Of a stretch of 6,016 bases of DNA, positions 1 through 6,016 are shown in pieces. The translations under genes and the position numbers were made by a program. Under the pieces are notes generated by a model, which worked only from the letters and a program-made list of their open reading frames with translations, was not told where the DNA came from and searched no databases. Source of the DNA: Syntrophaceae bacterium UBA7544 (lineage in GTDB: Bacteria > Desulfobacterota > Syntrophia > Syntrophales > Smithellaceae); assembly GCA_002479215.1 (NCBI GenBank), contig DLME01000043.1, forward strand, positions 1 through 6,016, written 5' to 3'. Position 1 is the stretch's first letter, and every line of letters starts with the position of its first letter.

Positions 1-1
1 G

Positions 2-118
2 CATTATAACCGCAGCCAGGTGTATGTGAATACCGTCATGATGCTTTACGAAGAACTTGGCAAACACGAGGAAGAAAGTCAGCATTATTTACCGGACATA
101 GAAGTTCGACTTTATTAA
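2..118 (+). CDS. C-terminal fragment of a protein, possibly a lytic murein transglycosylase (SLT-type)
   Basis: An open frame enters from the left edge and stops with TAA at 116-118, giving only the last 38 residues. The fragment begins HYNRSQVYVNTVMMLYEEL and ends with a charged, His/Glu-rich tail (LPDIEVRLY). The pattern Y-N-x-S-x-x-Y-V-x-x-V resembles the end of the catalytic domain of some lytic transglycosylases, where a similar 'YNxSxxYVxxVL' helix closes the fold. Those enzymes cleave peptidoglycan glycan strands in the periplasm. The match rests on one short motif, so the function is a weak inference. That this is a real coding 3' end is more likely, because the frame is open from the edge and a gene-free gap follows. 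The start and the catalytic Glu lie outside the window. Confidence 0.45.
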   Translation, partial: HYNRSQVYVNTVMMLYEELGKHEEESQHYLPDIEVRLY

Positions 119-120
119 CA

Positions 121-159
121 TTGATCAAGCATATTATGACCGCGTCATATTAGTATCAA
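121..159. repeat. Inverted repeat (hairpin) just after the fragment gene; possible weak terminator
   Basis: A perfect 6-bp inverted repeat, TATGAC at 135-140 and GTCATA at 144-149, encloses a 3-nt loop. It is nested inside a second pair of arms, TTGAT at 121-125 and ATCAA at 155-159. The structure starts three bases after the stop of the left-edge gene and lies between convergent genes, where a terminator is expected. No good T-run follows on either strand, so a classic intrinsic terminator is not supported. Confidence 0.3.
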
Positions 160-263
160 GACGTTCTTTCTCTCAGGAATAAGGCCAATTCACGGACCAA
201 GTTATTTGACCTTCTTTTGACCAAAAAAGATTTTAATCAACATACGATTTATAGCTCAGATAC

Positions 264-2747
264 TTAGTTAATGTCAAAAAACAAAGTTTTTATTTTATTA
301 AAGTGGATTTGTTTCGCTTCTTCTTTACTAAATCCCAGGACATGGACAATAATATCAAAAGGTCTGGCCGATCCTTCCTGCGTGTATAGCACTGTGACTT
401 CAATTCTTTTTTCATCGGCATTAAGAGTCATGCCCTTTACAAAAGGACGGATGTCTTTAATTACGGTTTTTCCCTTGGATATCCTTTGAATTTTAAATGA
501 TGCTGATACCAGAAATTTTTCCATGTTTTCTTTAATTATATTAAGTTGGTTCTCATTTATGTTTGCTGGTAGACACAACTCGTAGATAAATCCGTATATC
601 GTTTGAGACAGCGCCTTTGTATCGGGAGAGAGCGTCTTGATTTCCATGATTTTAATGCCCGGAGGTAAGGCGGAATTGATTTCTTTTTTCAATAAATTTA
701 AAGCAGATGGATACTCCAATGCGGTTACATCCATGTATTCTTGGTTACTTTCCATACCAACTGCGGTGGCTGTGGCAAAAGATATTTTAGGATGCGGATG
801 ATAGCCGGAAGAATAAACAAGAGCAAGACTGCTGCGGCGCAAGGCGCGGATCAAGGCCGTGGAAAGTTCCAAATGAGATAAAAACCGTGCTCTTCCAAGT
901 TTGTTAAAGGTAAAACGGTAAACTTTTTCATGCGCGGCTAAATTGGCTGTTGGCGGTGGTGTGGTAATTTCTTGAGTTTCCTTTGCCTCGGCAAAGATAT
1001 TTTTTGTTGTCGAGAAATCACAAACCCCGCAGTTTTGGCAATTGGCAAACCGGCAATCCGCTGTTGCCGACATTTGCGCTGATTTTTTTCTTTCCTGGAG
1101 CAGAAATTGACGGCTCACGCCGCAATCAATGTTATCCCAAGGAAGTTTTTCGTTTGTCTCGCGTTCGCGCAAGTAGTCTTCAGGATTAATACCCAGTTCA
1201 TCCATTGCTTCCTGCCAGAGCTCAAAATGTAAAAGCTCGGTCCACCCGTCAAAACGGCAGCCTTTACGAAATGCTTTTTCCAAAAGCTCTCCCAATCTTT
1301 CATCGCCGCGTGAAAACATTCCTTCCAGTAAGCTCATTTTTGCGTCATGCCATTTCAAACTGAGATGGCGGTCTTTTACCCGCCGGCGAAAGAAGTCCTG
1401 CTTGATATAAGTTTCTTCCAAAGAAATCTGTTTTCCCCATTGAAAAGGCGTATGCGGTTTGGGTACAAAGGTGGAAAGGCTAATGGTAACCTGCCCACGT
1501 TTTCTTGCCGCCTGGAGAACCTGATGGCCCAACCCTATAATTCCTTCCAAATCTTCCTGCGTTTCATAAGGAAGACCCAGCATGAAATAGAGCTTGATCG
1601 ATTTCCAACCGGCGGCAAATACTTTATCAACTATAGAGATCAAATCTTCGGCGGTGTTGCCTTTATTTATTATCCGGCGCATTTTATCTGTTCCGGCTTC
1701 CGGTGCCAGCGTGAAACTGGTTTTACGGGTTTTCTTGATTTCTTCAATTAATATTCCGGTCAGCGACTCTACGCGTAACGAGGGCAAGGCCAAAGCGACT
1801 CTTTTGGAATAATGCTGTTTCATCAGACTTTTTATTAAAAATTCAAGGCAGCTATAGTCCCCTGAACTTAAGGATAAAAGAGATATCTCGTCATGACCGG
1901 TTACCGCTAATAATTTTTCGGCCATCTGTATGAGCAGAGAGGCGTTTCTTTCTCGGTATGGCCGCCAAATCATTCCCGCCTGGCAGAATCTGCATCCCCG
2001 CGTACAGCCGCGCGCTATTTCCAAAATAATGCGGTCGTGAACAGTTTGCATAAGCGGAACAACTGGATTTATGGGATGCGGCCATAAATTGAGGTCGGTA
2101 ACGATTCTTTTTTTGATGAGTTGATTTTTCCCATGAACGGTGGGAACATAAATGCCGGAAATTTGTGCCAGTTGCTCGAGCAAATCATGCTTGAGGATTT
2201 TTTTCTTTTTGCCTGTGCGGACTGCCGCTGCAATTTCTGAAACGATTTCTTCTCCTTCTCCGATGACAAAGGCATCGATAAAGCCGGCAAGAGGTGCAGG
2301 ATTAAAACAACAAGGGCCTCCGGCAATTATCAAGGGATGGTTATCTTTGCGTTCGATACAAGCAAGCGGTATACCCCCCAATTCCAGCATGTTCAGCACA
2401 TTGGTATAGGACAGTTCATACTGAAGGGAGAAACCGACAATATCAAAATTTATTAAGGGCGTTTGTGATTCTAAAGATGTCAGCGGTAATTTTCGTAAGC
2501 GCAGTTGACTTTCCCTATCCGGCCAGGGCGCGAAGCATCTTTCTGCCTTCGCATACGGAATTTCGTTCAAAACGGAATATAGAATCTGCAAACCAAGATG
2601 CGACATGCCGACTTCATATGTATCCGGAAAGGCAAGAAGGAAGCTCACTTCTTTTTTGTCTTTATGAATCGCGTTTACTTCATTGCCTAGGTAACGGCTG
2701 GGCTTCTCGGCGTTAAGTAAAAGCCCGTCGAATTTATGATTAATCAT
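264..2747 (-). CDS. B12-binding-type radical SAM protein fused to DUF2344 (TIGR03960 + TIGR03936 architecture)
   Basis: This 827-residue protein has three recognisable parts. Residues about 30-180 form a cobalamin-binding-like N-terminal region (AFPDTYEVGMSHLGLQ, then IIAGGPCCFNP and FVIGEGEE). I see no DxHxxG cobalamin-ligand motif. Residues about 235-480 are a radical SAM core with the 4Fe-4S motif CTRGCRFC (Cys248, Cys252, Cys255), followed by LAPEAGTDKMRR and a YFMLGLP strand. Residues about 605-827 are DUF2344, starting YRFTFNKLGRARFLSHLE and including SSGYHPHPKISFA. Between core and DUF2344 lies a second cysteine cluster (Cys565, 570, 573, 576) that could hold another Fe-S cluster or zinc. 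The two halves are separate genes in many other bacteria and are fused here. The substrate is unknown. ATG at 2747 overlaps the upstream stop by 4 nt (ATGA), and GGAAA lies 7 nt before it, so translation is probably coupled to the preceding small gene. The protein appears cytoplasmic: no signal peptide or membrane segment is visible. The family call is firm; the function is not known. Confidence 0.93.
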   Translation of the reverse strand: MINHKFDGLLLNAEKPSRYLGNEVNAIHKDKKEVSFLLAFPDTYEVGMSHLGLQILYSVLNEIPYAKAERCFAPWPDRESQLRLRKLPLTSLESQTPLINFDIVGFSLQYELSYTNVLNMLELGGIPLACIERKDNHPLIIAGGPCCFNPAPLAGFIDAFVIGEGEEIVSEIAAAVRTGKKKKILKHDLLEQLAQISGIYVPTVHGKNQLIKKRIVTDLNLWPHPINPVVPLMQTVHDRIILEIARGCTRGCRFCQAGMIWRPYRERNASLLIQMAEKLLAVTGHDEISLLSLSSGDYSCLEFLIKSLMKQHYSKRVALALPSLRVESLTGILIEEIKKTRKTSFTLAPEAGTDKMRRIINKGNTAEDLISIVDKVFAAGWKSIKLYFMLGLPYETQEDLEGIIGLGHQVLQAARKRGQVTISLSTFVPKPHTPFQWGKQISLEETYIKQDFFRRRVKDRHLSLKWHDAKMSLLEGMFSRGDERLGELLEKAFRKGCRFDGWTELLHFELWQEAMDELGINPEDYLRERETNEKLPWDNIDCGVSRQFLLQERKKSAQMSATADCRFANCQNCGVCDFSTTKNIFAEAKETQEITTPPPTANLAAHEKVYRFTFNKLGRARFLSHLELSTALIRALRRSSLALVYSSGYHPHPKISFATATAVGMESNQEYMDVTALEYPSALNLLKKEINSALPPGIKIMEIKTLSPDTKALSQTIYGFIYELCLPANINENQLNIIKENMEKFLVSASFKIQRISKGKTVIKDIRPFVKGMTLNADEKRIEVTVLYTQEGSARPFDIIVHVLGFSKEEAKQIHFNKIKTLFFDIN

Positions 2748-3136
2748 GCTTCAGTTTCCGGTTTACGTTTATATTTGTACGGGTTATTTTTTATATCCTT
2801 GAGAGTAGCCAGTGCAAGCTTTTGTGGAAAATTCACGGAAGAAAGGTAATGCAAAGAATTATTTTTAAATGTACTGAGCAATTCCTCGCGGATAGCCTCC
2901 TGATTTTCTTTAGCCACAAAAGATCTTTCCATTTTGTATTCGTAGGAAAAATTATCGCCAAAGATTCTTTTTACCTGATGATAATCTCGGGAGTCGGAAA
3001 AATAAGATTCTTTTAAATCTATTTTGGACTGAACGGAAATTTCCACTTTAACTGTGCCGGCAGCTATTGGACGCGATAAATCAAAAATATTCAACTGCAA
3101 TCCGTTGGCCAGATATATTTCTCCAATTAATTTCAT
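2744..3136 (-). CDS. Conserved-looking small protein of unknown function, coupled to the radical SAM gene
   Basis: I do not recognise a named family. From the chosen ATG the product is 130 residues. It begins MKLIGEIYLANGLQLNIFDLSR, which reads like the two opening beta strands of a small cytoplasmic domain. A mixed charged segment with several aromatics follows (ESYFSDSRDYHQVKRIFGD), and the protein ends in a basic tail (NNPYKYKRKPETEA). No signal peptide, membrane helix or metal-binding cluster is visible. The frame stays open upstream to a TTG at 3211, which would add 25 residues. I prefer ATG 3136 because the extra stretch (VKGKNGKDSTPVWNHV) looks like non-domain sequence, and the AAGGA upstream directly abuts that TTG. 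A second TTG at codon 3 of the long form, 6 nt from AAGGA, remains possible. Its stop overlaps the radical SAM start by 4 nt, so the two are almost certainly one operon and perhaps act together; that last point is inference. Confidence 0.75.
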   Translation of the reverse strand: MKLIGEIYLANGLQLNIFDLSRPIAAGTVKVEISVQSKIDLKESYFSDSRDYHQVKRIFGDNFSYEYKMERSFVAKENQEAIREELLSTFKNNSLHYLSSVNFPQKLALATLKDIKNNPYKYKRKPETEA

Positions 3137-3216
3137 TTGTTTTATATTCCGAACATGATTCCATACAGGGGTGCTGTCCTTACCATTTTTACCCTTGACC
3201 TGCAACGCCAATCCTT

Positions 3217-3246
3217 CTATATTTGATTAACAACTGCAAGTTTCAA
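3217..3246 (-). promoter_or_regulatory. Candidate leftward promoter in the divergent intergenic region
   Basis: On the minus strand TTGAAA (3246-3241) is followed after 17 nt by AATATA (3223-3218), an imperfect -10. Transcription would then start near 3211. That would leave no leader for the TTG start at 3211 and would favour the ATG at 3136. The region also contains the near-palindrome TTGATTAACAA at 3223-3233. A rightward promoter for purU must lie in the same roughly 130-nt interval, but I see no convincing -35/-10 pair for it. The match is weak and is offered as a candidate only. Confidence 0.25.
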
Positions 3247-3270
3247 AATTAATGAAAATGAAGCCGCCGT

Positions 3271-4128
3271 ATGAATGATGTCAATGCCATTTTACTTTTA
3301 TCCTGTCCCGATAGTAAAGGGCTTGTTGCCAAGATTTCCAATTTTATATTTAATCACAACGGAAATATTGTCCACGCCGATCAACATACCTCTAAAAGAG
3401 GAAAACTTTTCTTTATGCGGATCGAATGGGAACTGGCCGGTTTTAAGCTTAGCCGGGAAGAAATTCCAGCGGCTTTTACGCAATTAGCGAAACAATTGGA
3501 CATTAAATGGGATTTGCATTTCACCGATTATGTGCCGCGTATTGCCGTATTTGTTTCCCGTCATCTCCATTGCCTTAACGATTTAATTCTGCGTCAACGA
3601 ATGGGGGAAATGGCCGCTAAAATACAGGTTGTTATCAGTAACCATCTGGATGCTCGTGAGTCGGTCGAACAATTTGGGCTTAAATTTTATCATTTTCCGA
3701 TTACGGTAAAAAATAAGAAGCAACAAGAAGACCGGGAGTTAGAATTATTAAAGGGGTTGAAAATTGATTTGGTAGTTCTGGCGCGTTACATGCAAATTTT
3801 CTCAGCGAAATTTCTTGGGTATTATCCCCATAAGATAATTAATATCCATCATTCTTTTTTGCCAGCTTTTGCCGGAGGTAATCCTTATCAGCAAGCTTAT
3901 GATCGCGGCGTGAAAATCATTGGCGCGACAGGGCATTACGCGACGGAAAATCTGGACGAAGGACCGATTATTGCTCAGGATGTGATCAAAATAAGCCACC
4001 GTGATGCGATAGCCGATATTCAAATGAAGGGCAAGGATTTAGAGAGAATTGTGCTGGCGCGGGCTTTGCGCCTGCATCTGGAAAACAAAATACTTGTTTA
4101 TGGATCAAAAACTATTGTATTTGAGTGA
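3271..4128 (+). CDS. purU: Formyltetrahydrofolate deformylase (PurU)
   Basis: PurU hydrolyses 10-formyl-tetrahydrofolate to formate and tetrahydrofolate in the cytoplasm. In E. coli this balances the folate pool and supplies formate to PurT. The 285-residue product has the usual length and order. An N-terminal ACT domain spans about residues 5-85 (LLSCPDSKGLVAKISNF, then NIVHADQHTS and FFMRIEWE). A formyltransferase-fold catalytic domain follows from about residue 89 (PRIAVFVSR, HCLNDL). The catalytic signature IINIHHSFLPAF supplies Asn191 and His193, and LDEGPII supplies Asp229, matching the Asn-His-Asp triad of the GART/PurU superfamily. The C-terminus ends YGSKTIVF, as in known PurU proteins. 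The ACT domain and the FLPAF context separate it from PurN and from methionyl-tRNA formyltransferase. Start ATG 3271 has only a weak purine-rich upstream sequence. It is the first gene of a rightward series and divergent from the radical SAM operon. No inactivating change is visible. Confidence 0.95.
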   Translation: MNDVNAILLLSCPDSKGLVAKISNFIFNHNGNIVHADQHTSKRGKLFFMRIEWELAGFKLSREEIPAAFTQLAKQLDIKWDLHFTDYVPRIAVFVSRHLHCLNDLILRQRMGEMAAKIQVVISNHLDARESVEQFGLKFYHFPITVKNKKQQEDRELELLKGLKIDLVVLARYMQIFSAKFLGYYPHKIINIHHSFLPAFAGGNPYQQAYDRGVKIIGATGHYATENLDEGPIIAQDVIKISHRDAIADIQMKGKDLERIVLARALRLHLENKILVYGSKTIVFE

Positions 4129-4132
4129 GTCA

Positions 4133-4170
4133 TTAAATAAAGCAGTAGTATAAGGTATTTAACTATTTTT
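4133..4170 (+). terminator. Weak candidate terminator after purU
   Basis: TTAAATA at 4133-4139 and TATTTAA at 4156-4162 can pair into a 7-bp stem with a 16-nt loop, followed by CTATTTTTT. The stem is entirely A-T and the loop is long, so it would be unstable. It may simply be AT-rich spacer between purU and the next gene, in which case read-through is likely. Confidence 0.2.
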
Positions 4171-4196
4171 TAGGCTATTATTTATCTGAAAAACAT

Positions 4197-4202
4197 AAGG
4201 TG
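4197..4202 (+). promoter_or_regulatory. Ribosome binding site that fixes a TTG start
   Basis: AAGGTG lies 5 nt before TTG 4208. An in-frame TAA (4205-4207) sits directly before that TTG, so no earlier start is possible. The next in-frame candidates (a GTG at codon 29, an ATG at codon 72) would remove the N-terminal cysteine cluster. The site therefore decides the start of the following gene. Confidence 0.7.
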
Positions 4203-4207
4203 TTTAA

Positions 4208-5026
4208 TTGAAAGCGGATAATAATTTAGGCATCTTTTGTCAGCCTGATGATAGGAAATCCTGCGGTGCCTGTTGCGGTTTGTATAATTATGTGGATAGC
4301 TCCCGTTCTTCTCTTAAAGAAAGGTTACGCGCCCGTACACAGCGTTTCCGTAGACTTGTGAAAAAACCGGGCGATATTGAATATTATGCCGGCGAAACGT
4401 TAAATAACGAAGATTTTAAAATGAGATATGAGGTAATTTATTGCTGCGAATATCTTGGTTTTCTGGATGGCGAGGAAAGAAAGGTAGGTTGTCTGTTGCA
4501 TCCGGCGCAAAACTCAGGCATTGATTTGCGCAGGGTTTCGTTTTATGGCCAGGAACTTTGTGCCGGTCATCTTTGTCCCAGCCATCACTTTATCTCCACG
4601 TCTCAAGCTCAAGTGCTGATAAAAATAATTGATGATTGGTATCTTTACGGCCTTTGTCTGACAGACATTGACCTGGTAAAGACATATTTTCGGTTGCTTG
4701 CTGATAAGATTGGCGGGGAACTTAAACCGGAAGTATTTGATAACGCGGCGCTAAAAAATATTGCCCGTCAATATTTTGATTGGAAAATCGCATGGCCGTT
4801 TCGTTCACCGGAAACCAACAGGCTGGGCAAATATTACTTTGATGGATCGCAATACATGATTAGTTATATTGATTATGCAAGGTTAGGTAGGGAGATATCA
4901 AAATTTGATACAATATTCTTGAGCTTGTCTTCAGCATTTAAAAATGCTCAGGAAATTGAATTAGCGGAAAAACTGATTTGGTCAAATATTCAAAATTTTA
5001 TCGACACTTATCAGAGTGCTTTTTGA
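4208..5026 (+). CDS. Cysteine-cluster protein with YkgJ-like CxxCC motif, function unknown
   Basis: The product has 272 residues. Its N-terminal half is rich in potential metal ligands. Cys11 and the motif SCGACCGLYN (Cys19, Cys22, Cys23) come first. Cys79-Cys80 and GCLLHP (Cys95, His98) follow, then CAGHLCPSHH (Cys118, His121, Cys123, His126, His127). The C-x7-C-x2-CC start and the later CxxHP resemble the YkgJ/CxxCxxCC family of putative zinc- or iron-chelating proteins, whose biochemical role is not established. A basic stretch (residues about 37-53) lies between the first clusters. The C-terminal half (about 130-272) has one Cys, is helix-like and aromatic-rich, and matches nothing I know. 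No signal peptide or transmembrane helix is visible, so it is probably cytoplasmic. The TTG start is fixed by an in-frame stop immediately upstream and by AAGGTG. It sits 79 nt after purU and 69 nt before hpt, on the same strand. A metal or Fe-S site is an inference from residue pattern only. Confidence 0.8.
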   Translation: MKADNNLGIFCQPDDRKSCGACCGLYNYVDSSRSSLKERLRARTQRFRRLVKKPGDIEYYAGETLNNEDFKMRYEVIYCCEYLGFLDGEERKVGCLLHPAQNSGIDLRRVSFYGQELCAGHLCPSHHFISTSQAQVLIKIIDDWYLYGLCLTDIDLVKTYFRLLADKIGGELKPEVFDNAALKNIARQYFDWKIAWPFRSPETNRLGKYYFDGSQYMISYIDYARLGREISKFDTIFLSLSSAFKNAQEIELAEKLIWSNIQNFIDTYQSAF

Positions 5027-5032
5027 TTTTTA

Positions 5033-5062
5033 TTGACAGATAATACTCATATTGGTTAGTGT
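5033..5062 (+). promoter_or_regulatory. Candidate promoter upstream of hpt
   Basis: A consensus -35 hexamer, TTGACA, occurs at 5033-5038. With an 18-nt spacer the -10 would be TAGTGT (5057-5062), which matches the consensus at only three positions. If used, hpt and the zinc-ribbon gene would have their own promoter, separate from purU. The poor -10 keeps this tentative. Confidence 0.3.
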
Positions 5063-5095
5063 ACGACATAAAATAATTAAAAGAGAAACGGCATA

Positions 5096-5620
5096 ATGAA
5101 CGAGATGTCCAAGGAAATCATCTTTTCTTATAAGGTGATTCAAAAGCGCGTAAAAGAGTTAGCCGATCGGATATCCGGTGATTACACCGGCCGTGAATTG
5201 ATAGTCATCGGTATTCTTAAAGGGGCGTTCATTTTTATGGCTGATTTAGTCCGGGCCATGAGCATCCCCTGCAGGATCGATTTTGTTCGTGTGGCCAGTT
5301 ATGGCGCAGGTTCAGAAAGCTCGGGTAAAGTAGTAATGACAAAGGATATAGAAACTTCCATTAATGGGAGAGATATACTGATTGTAGAAGATATAATTGA
5401 CACAGGTTTGACCTTAAAATATCTGGTCGAATGGCTTAAGGAAAGAAATCCCCATTCGCTTAAGGTATGTGCATTGTTAGATAAACGCAAAAAAAGAAAA
5501 GTATCCTTTGAAGCGGATTATATAGGTTTTACCATCGATGATGGATTTTTAGTTGGTTATGGATTAGATTTCTCTGAACGTTACCGCTTTTTGCCCGAGA
5601 TTTATTCTATTAAGCAGTAG
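5096..5620 (+). CDS. hpt: Hypoxanthine (guanine) phosphoribosyltransferase
   Basis: This purine-salvage enzyme of the cytoplasm transfers phosphoribose from PRPP to hypoxanthine or guanine, giving IMP or GMP. The 174-residue length is typical of bacterial Hpt. Visible motifs are: LIVIGILKGAFIFMADLVR (about 35-53), a short strand plus PRPP/pyrophosphate-contact loop; RVASYG with a Gly/Ser-rich flexible loop (about 65-77); the PRPP-binding signature IVEDIIDTGLT (96-106, Glu98, Asp99, Asp102); ALLDKRKKRK with the base-contacting Lys at about 130; and the C-terminal FLVGYGLDFSERYR. No key residue is missing. Start ATG 5096 follows AGAGA at about 9 nt. An alternative ATG at 5105 (codon 4) would also keep the whole domain. 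The next gene begins 15 nt after the stop, so they are probably co-transcribed. Whether hypoxanthine or guanine is preferred cannot be told from the sequence. Confidence 0.95.
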   Translation: MNEMSKEIIFSYKVIQKRVKELADRISGDYTGRELIVIGILKGAFIFMADLVRAMSIPCRIDFVRVASYGAGSESSGKVVMTKDIETSINGRDILIVEDIIDTGLTLKYLVEWLKERNPHSLKVCALLDKRKKRKVSFEADYIGFTIDDGFLVGYGLDFSERYRFLPEIYSIKQ

Positions 5621-5635
5621 CAAAAAGGATAAAGA

Positions 5636-6016
5636 ATGATCATTCAGTGCAGGCAATGCCGGACAAAATTTTATTTTGACGATGCTTTGATGCAAGGCGA
5701 TGGTATGTGGATGCGCTGCAGTCGCTGCCAGCATGTTTTCTTTCAGGATAATCCGCTAATTATAAAAGAGGAAATAGAAACACCGTTAGTCCCCGAGTCT
5801 GTTTTTTCAGAGGAACCCATGTCGGCAAAAAGAAGCACTGATTTAACTAAGGAAATCCCTCCGGTCTCCGACCGGGATGAAGACATTGTTCGTTTTCTCG
5901 ATAATGTAATGGAAGCAAAAAAGACGGTAAACGATGAAGTAAACCTGGAGATAGAAAAAACAGGTAGGGAAAGCCTTGGTAAAGAAAATTTCGTGAGCGC
6001 AGAAAGAAGCGCAGCG
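5636..6016 (+). CDS. MJ0042-type zinc-ribbon protein, 3' end outside the window
   Basis: An ATG at 5636, with AAGGA 6 nt upstream, opens a frame of 127 codons that reaches the window edge without a stop. Residues 1-40 form a compact zinc ribbon: IIQCRQCRTKF (Cys5, Cys8) and MRCSRCQHVFF (Cys28, Cys31). This is the CxxC-x19-CxxC spacing of the MJ0042/zinc_ribbon_4-5 domains common at the N-terminus of deltaproteobacterial proteins. After it the sequence becomes acidic, polar and low in hydrophobic residues (about 41-127), probably a disordered linker. In related proteins this linker leads to a transmembrane helix and a C-terminal domain such as DUF3426, but none of that is in view. It lies 15 nt downstream of hpt and is likely in the same transcript. 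The zinc-ribbon call is firm; the role is unknown. Confidence 0.85.
   Translation, partial: MIIQCRQCRTKFYFDDALMQGDGMWMRCSRCQHVFFQDNPLIIKEEIETPLVPESVFSEEPMSAKRSTDLTKEIPPVSDRDEDIVRFLDNVMEAKKTVNDEVNLEIEKTGRESLGKENFVSAERSAA

Noticed and set aside
119..263. tRNA, small RNA or mobile-element end in the convergent gap
   Set aside because: No cloverleaf, CCA end, terminal inverted repeats or target duplication was visible; only a short hairpin and a small direct repeat.
1347..1751. A 134-codon open frame on the + strand inside the radical SAM gene
   Set aside because: It lies antisense to the radical SAM core, whose motifs are unambiguous. Its translation shows no domain pattern and no ribosome binding site; it is a shadow frame.
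2069..2409. Open frames of about 85 codons on both strands within the radical SAM gene
   Set aside because: They overlap the firmly identified N-terminal region in other frames, have compositions typical of frame-shifted translation (Ser/Pro/Lys runs) and show no start signals.
2822..3016. A 64-codon + strand frame opposite the small coupled protein
   Set aside because: It is antisense to a gene fixed by the ATGA overlap. The Phe/Ile-rich translation is what reverse-complemented Lys/Glu codons produce.
4129..4207. Possible riboswitch or leader RNA between purU and the Cys-cluster gene
   Set aside because: The interval is only 79 nt and A-T rich, with one unstable stem; no purine, THF or other riboswitch core was recognised.
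1..6016. A defence island, CRISPR array or prophage segment
   Set aside because: There are no spaced repeats and no nuclease, integrase, transposase or structural phage genes. All identified genes are metabolic or conserved-unknown, with similar composition.

Overview
The window looks like ordinary chromosomal DNA of a Gram-negative anaerobe, most likely a deltaproteobacterium (Desulfobacterota, perhaps Syntrophaceae-like). This placement is an inference. It rests on the radical SAM/DUF2344 fusion, the PurU type, the MJ0042-type zinc-ribbon protein and the AT-leaning composition. There is no marker gene in the window to fix the taxon.

Layout. A 3'-terminal gene fragment on the + strand (2-118) ends in a short AT-rich gap facing the next unit. 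A two-gene leftward operon (3136 down to 264) encodes a small protein of unknown function. It is followed, with a 4-nt ATGA overlap, by an 827-residue B12-type radical SAM protein fused to DUF2344. A compact divergent intergenic region (about 3137-3270) separates it from a rightward series: purU (formyltetrahydrofolate deformylase), a TTG-started cysteine-cluster protein with a YkgJ-like motif, hpt (hypoxanthine phosphoribosyltransferase), and the 5' part of a zinc-ribbon protein that runs off the window end.

How the genes relate. PurU releases formate and free tetrahydrofolate from 10-formyl-THF, and Hpt salvages purine bases, so the rightward series has a one-carbon/purine theme. The two Cys-rich proteins of unknown role have no clear mechanistic link to it. 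The leftward pair is translationally coupled, so the small protein is a candidate partner of the radical SAM enzyme. No mobile element, CRISPR array, tRNA, rRNA or phage signal was seen. The most interesting content is the set of conserved but functionally uncharacterised proteins (the radical SAM fusion, its small partner and the Cys-cluster protein), not an obvious new system.
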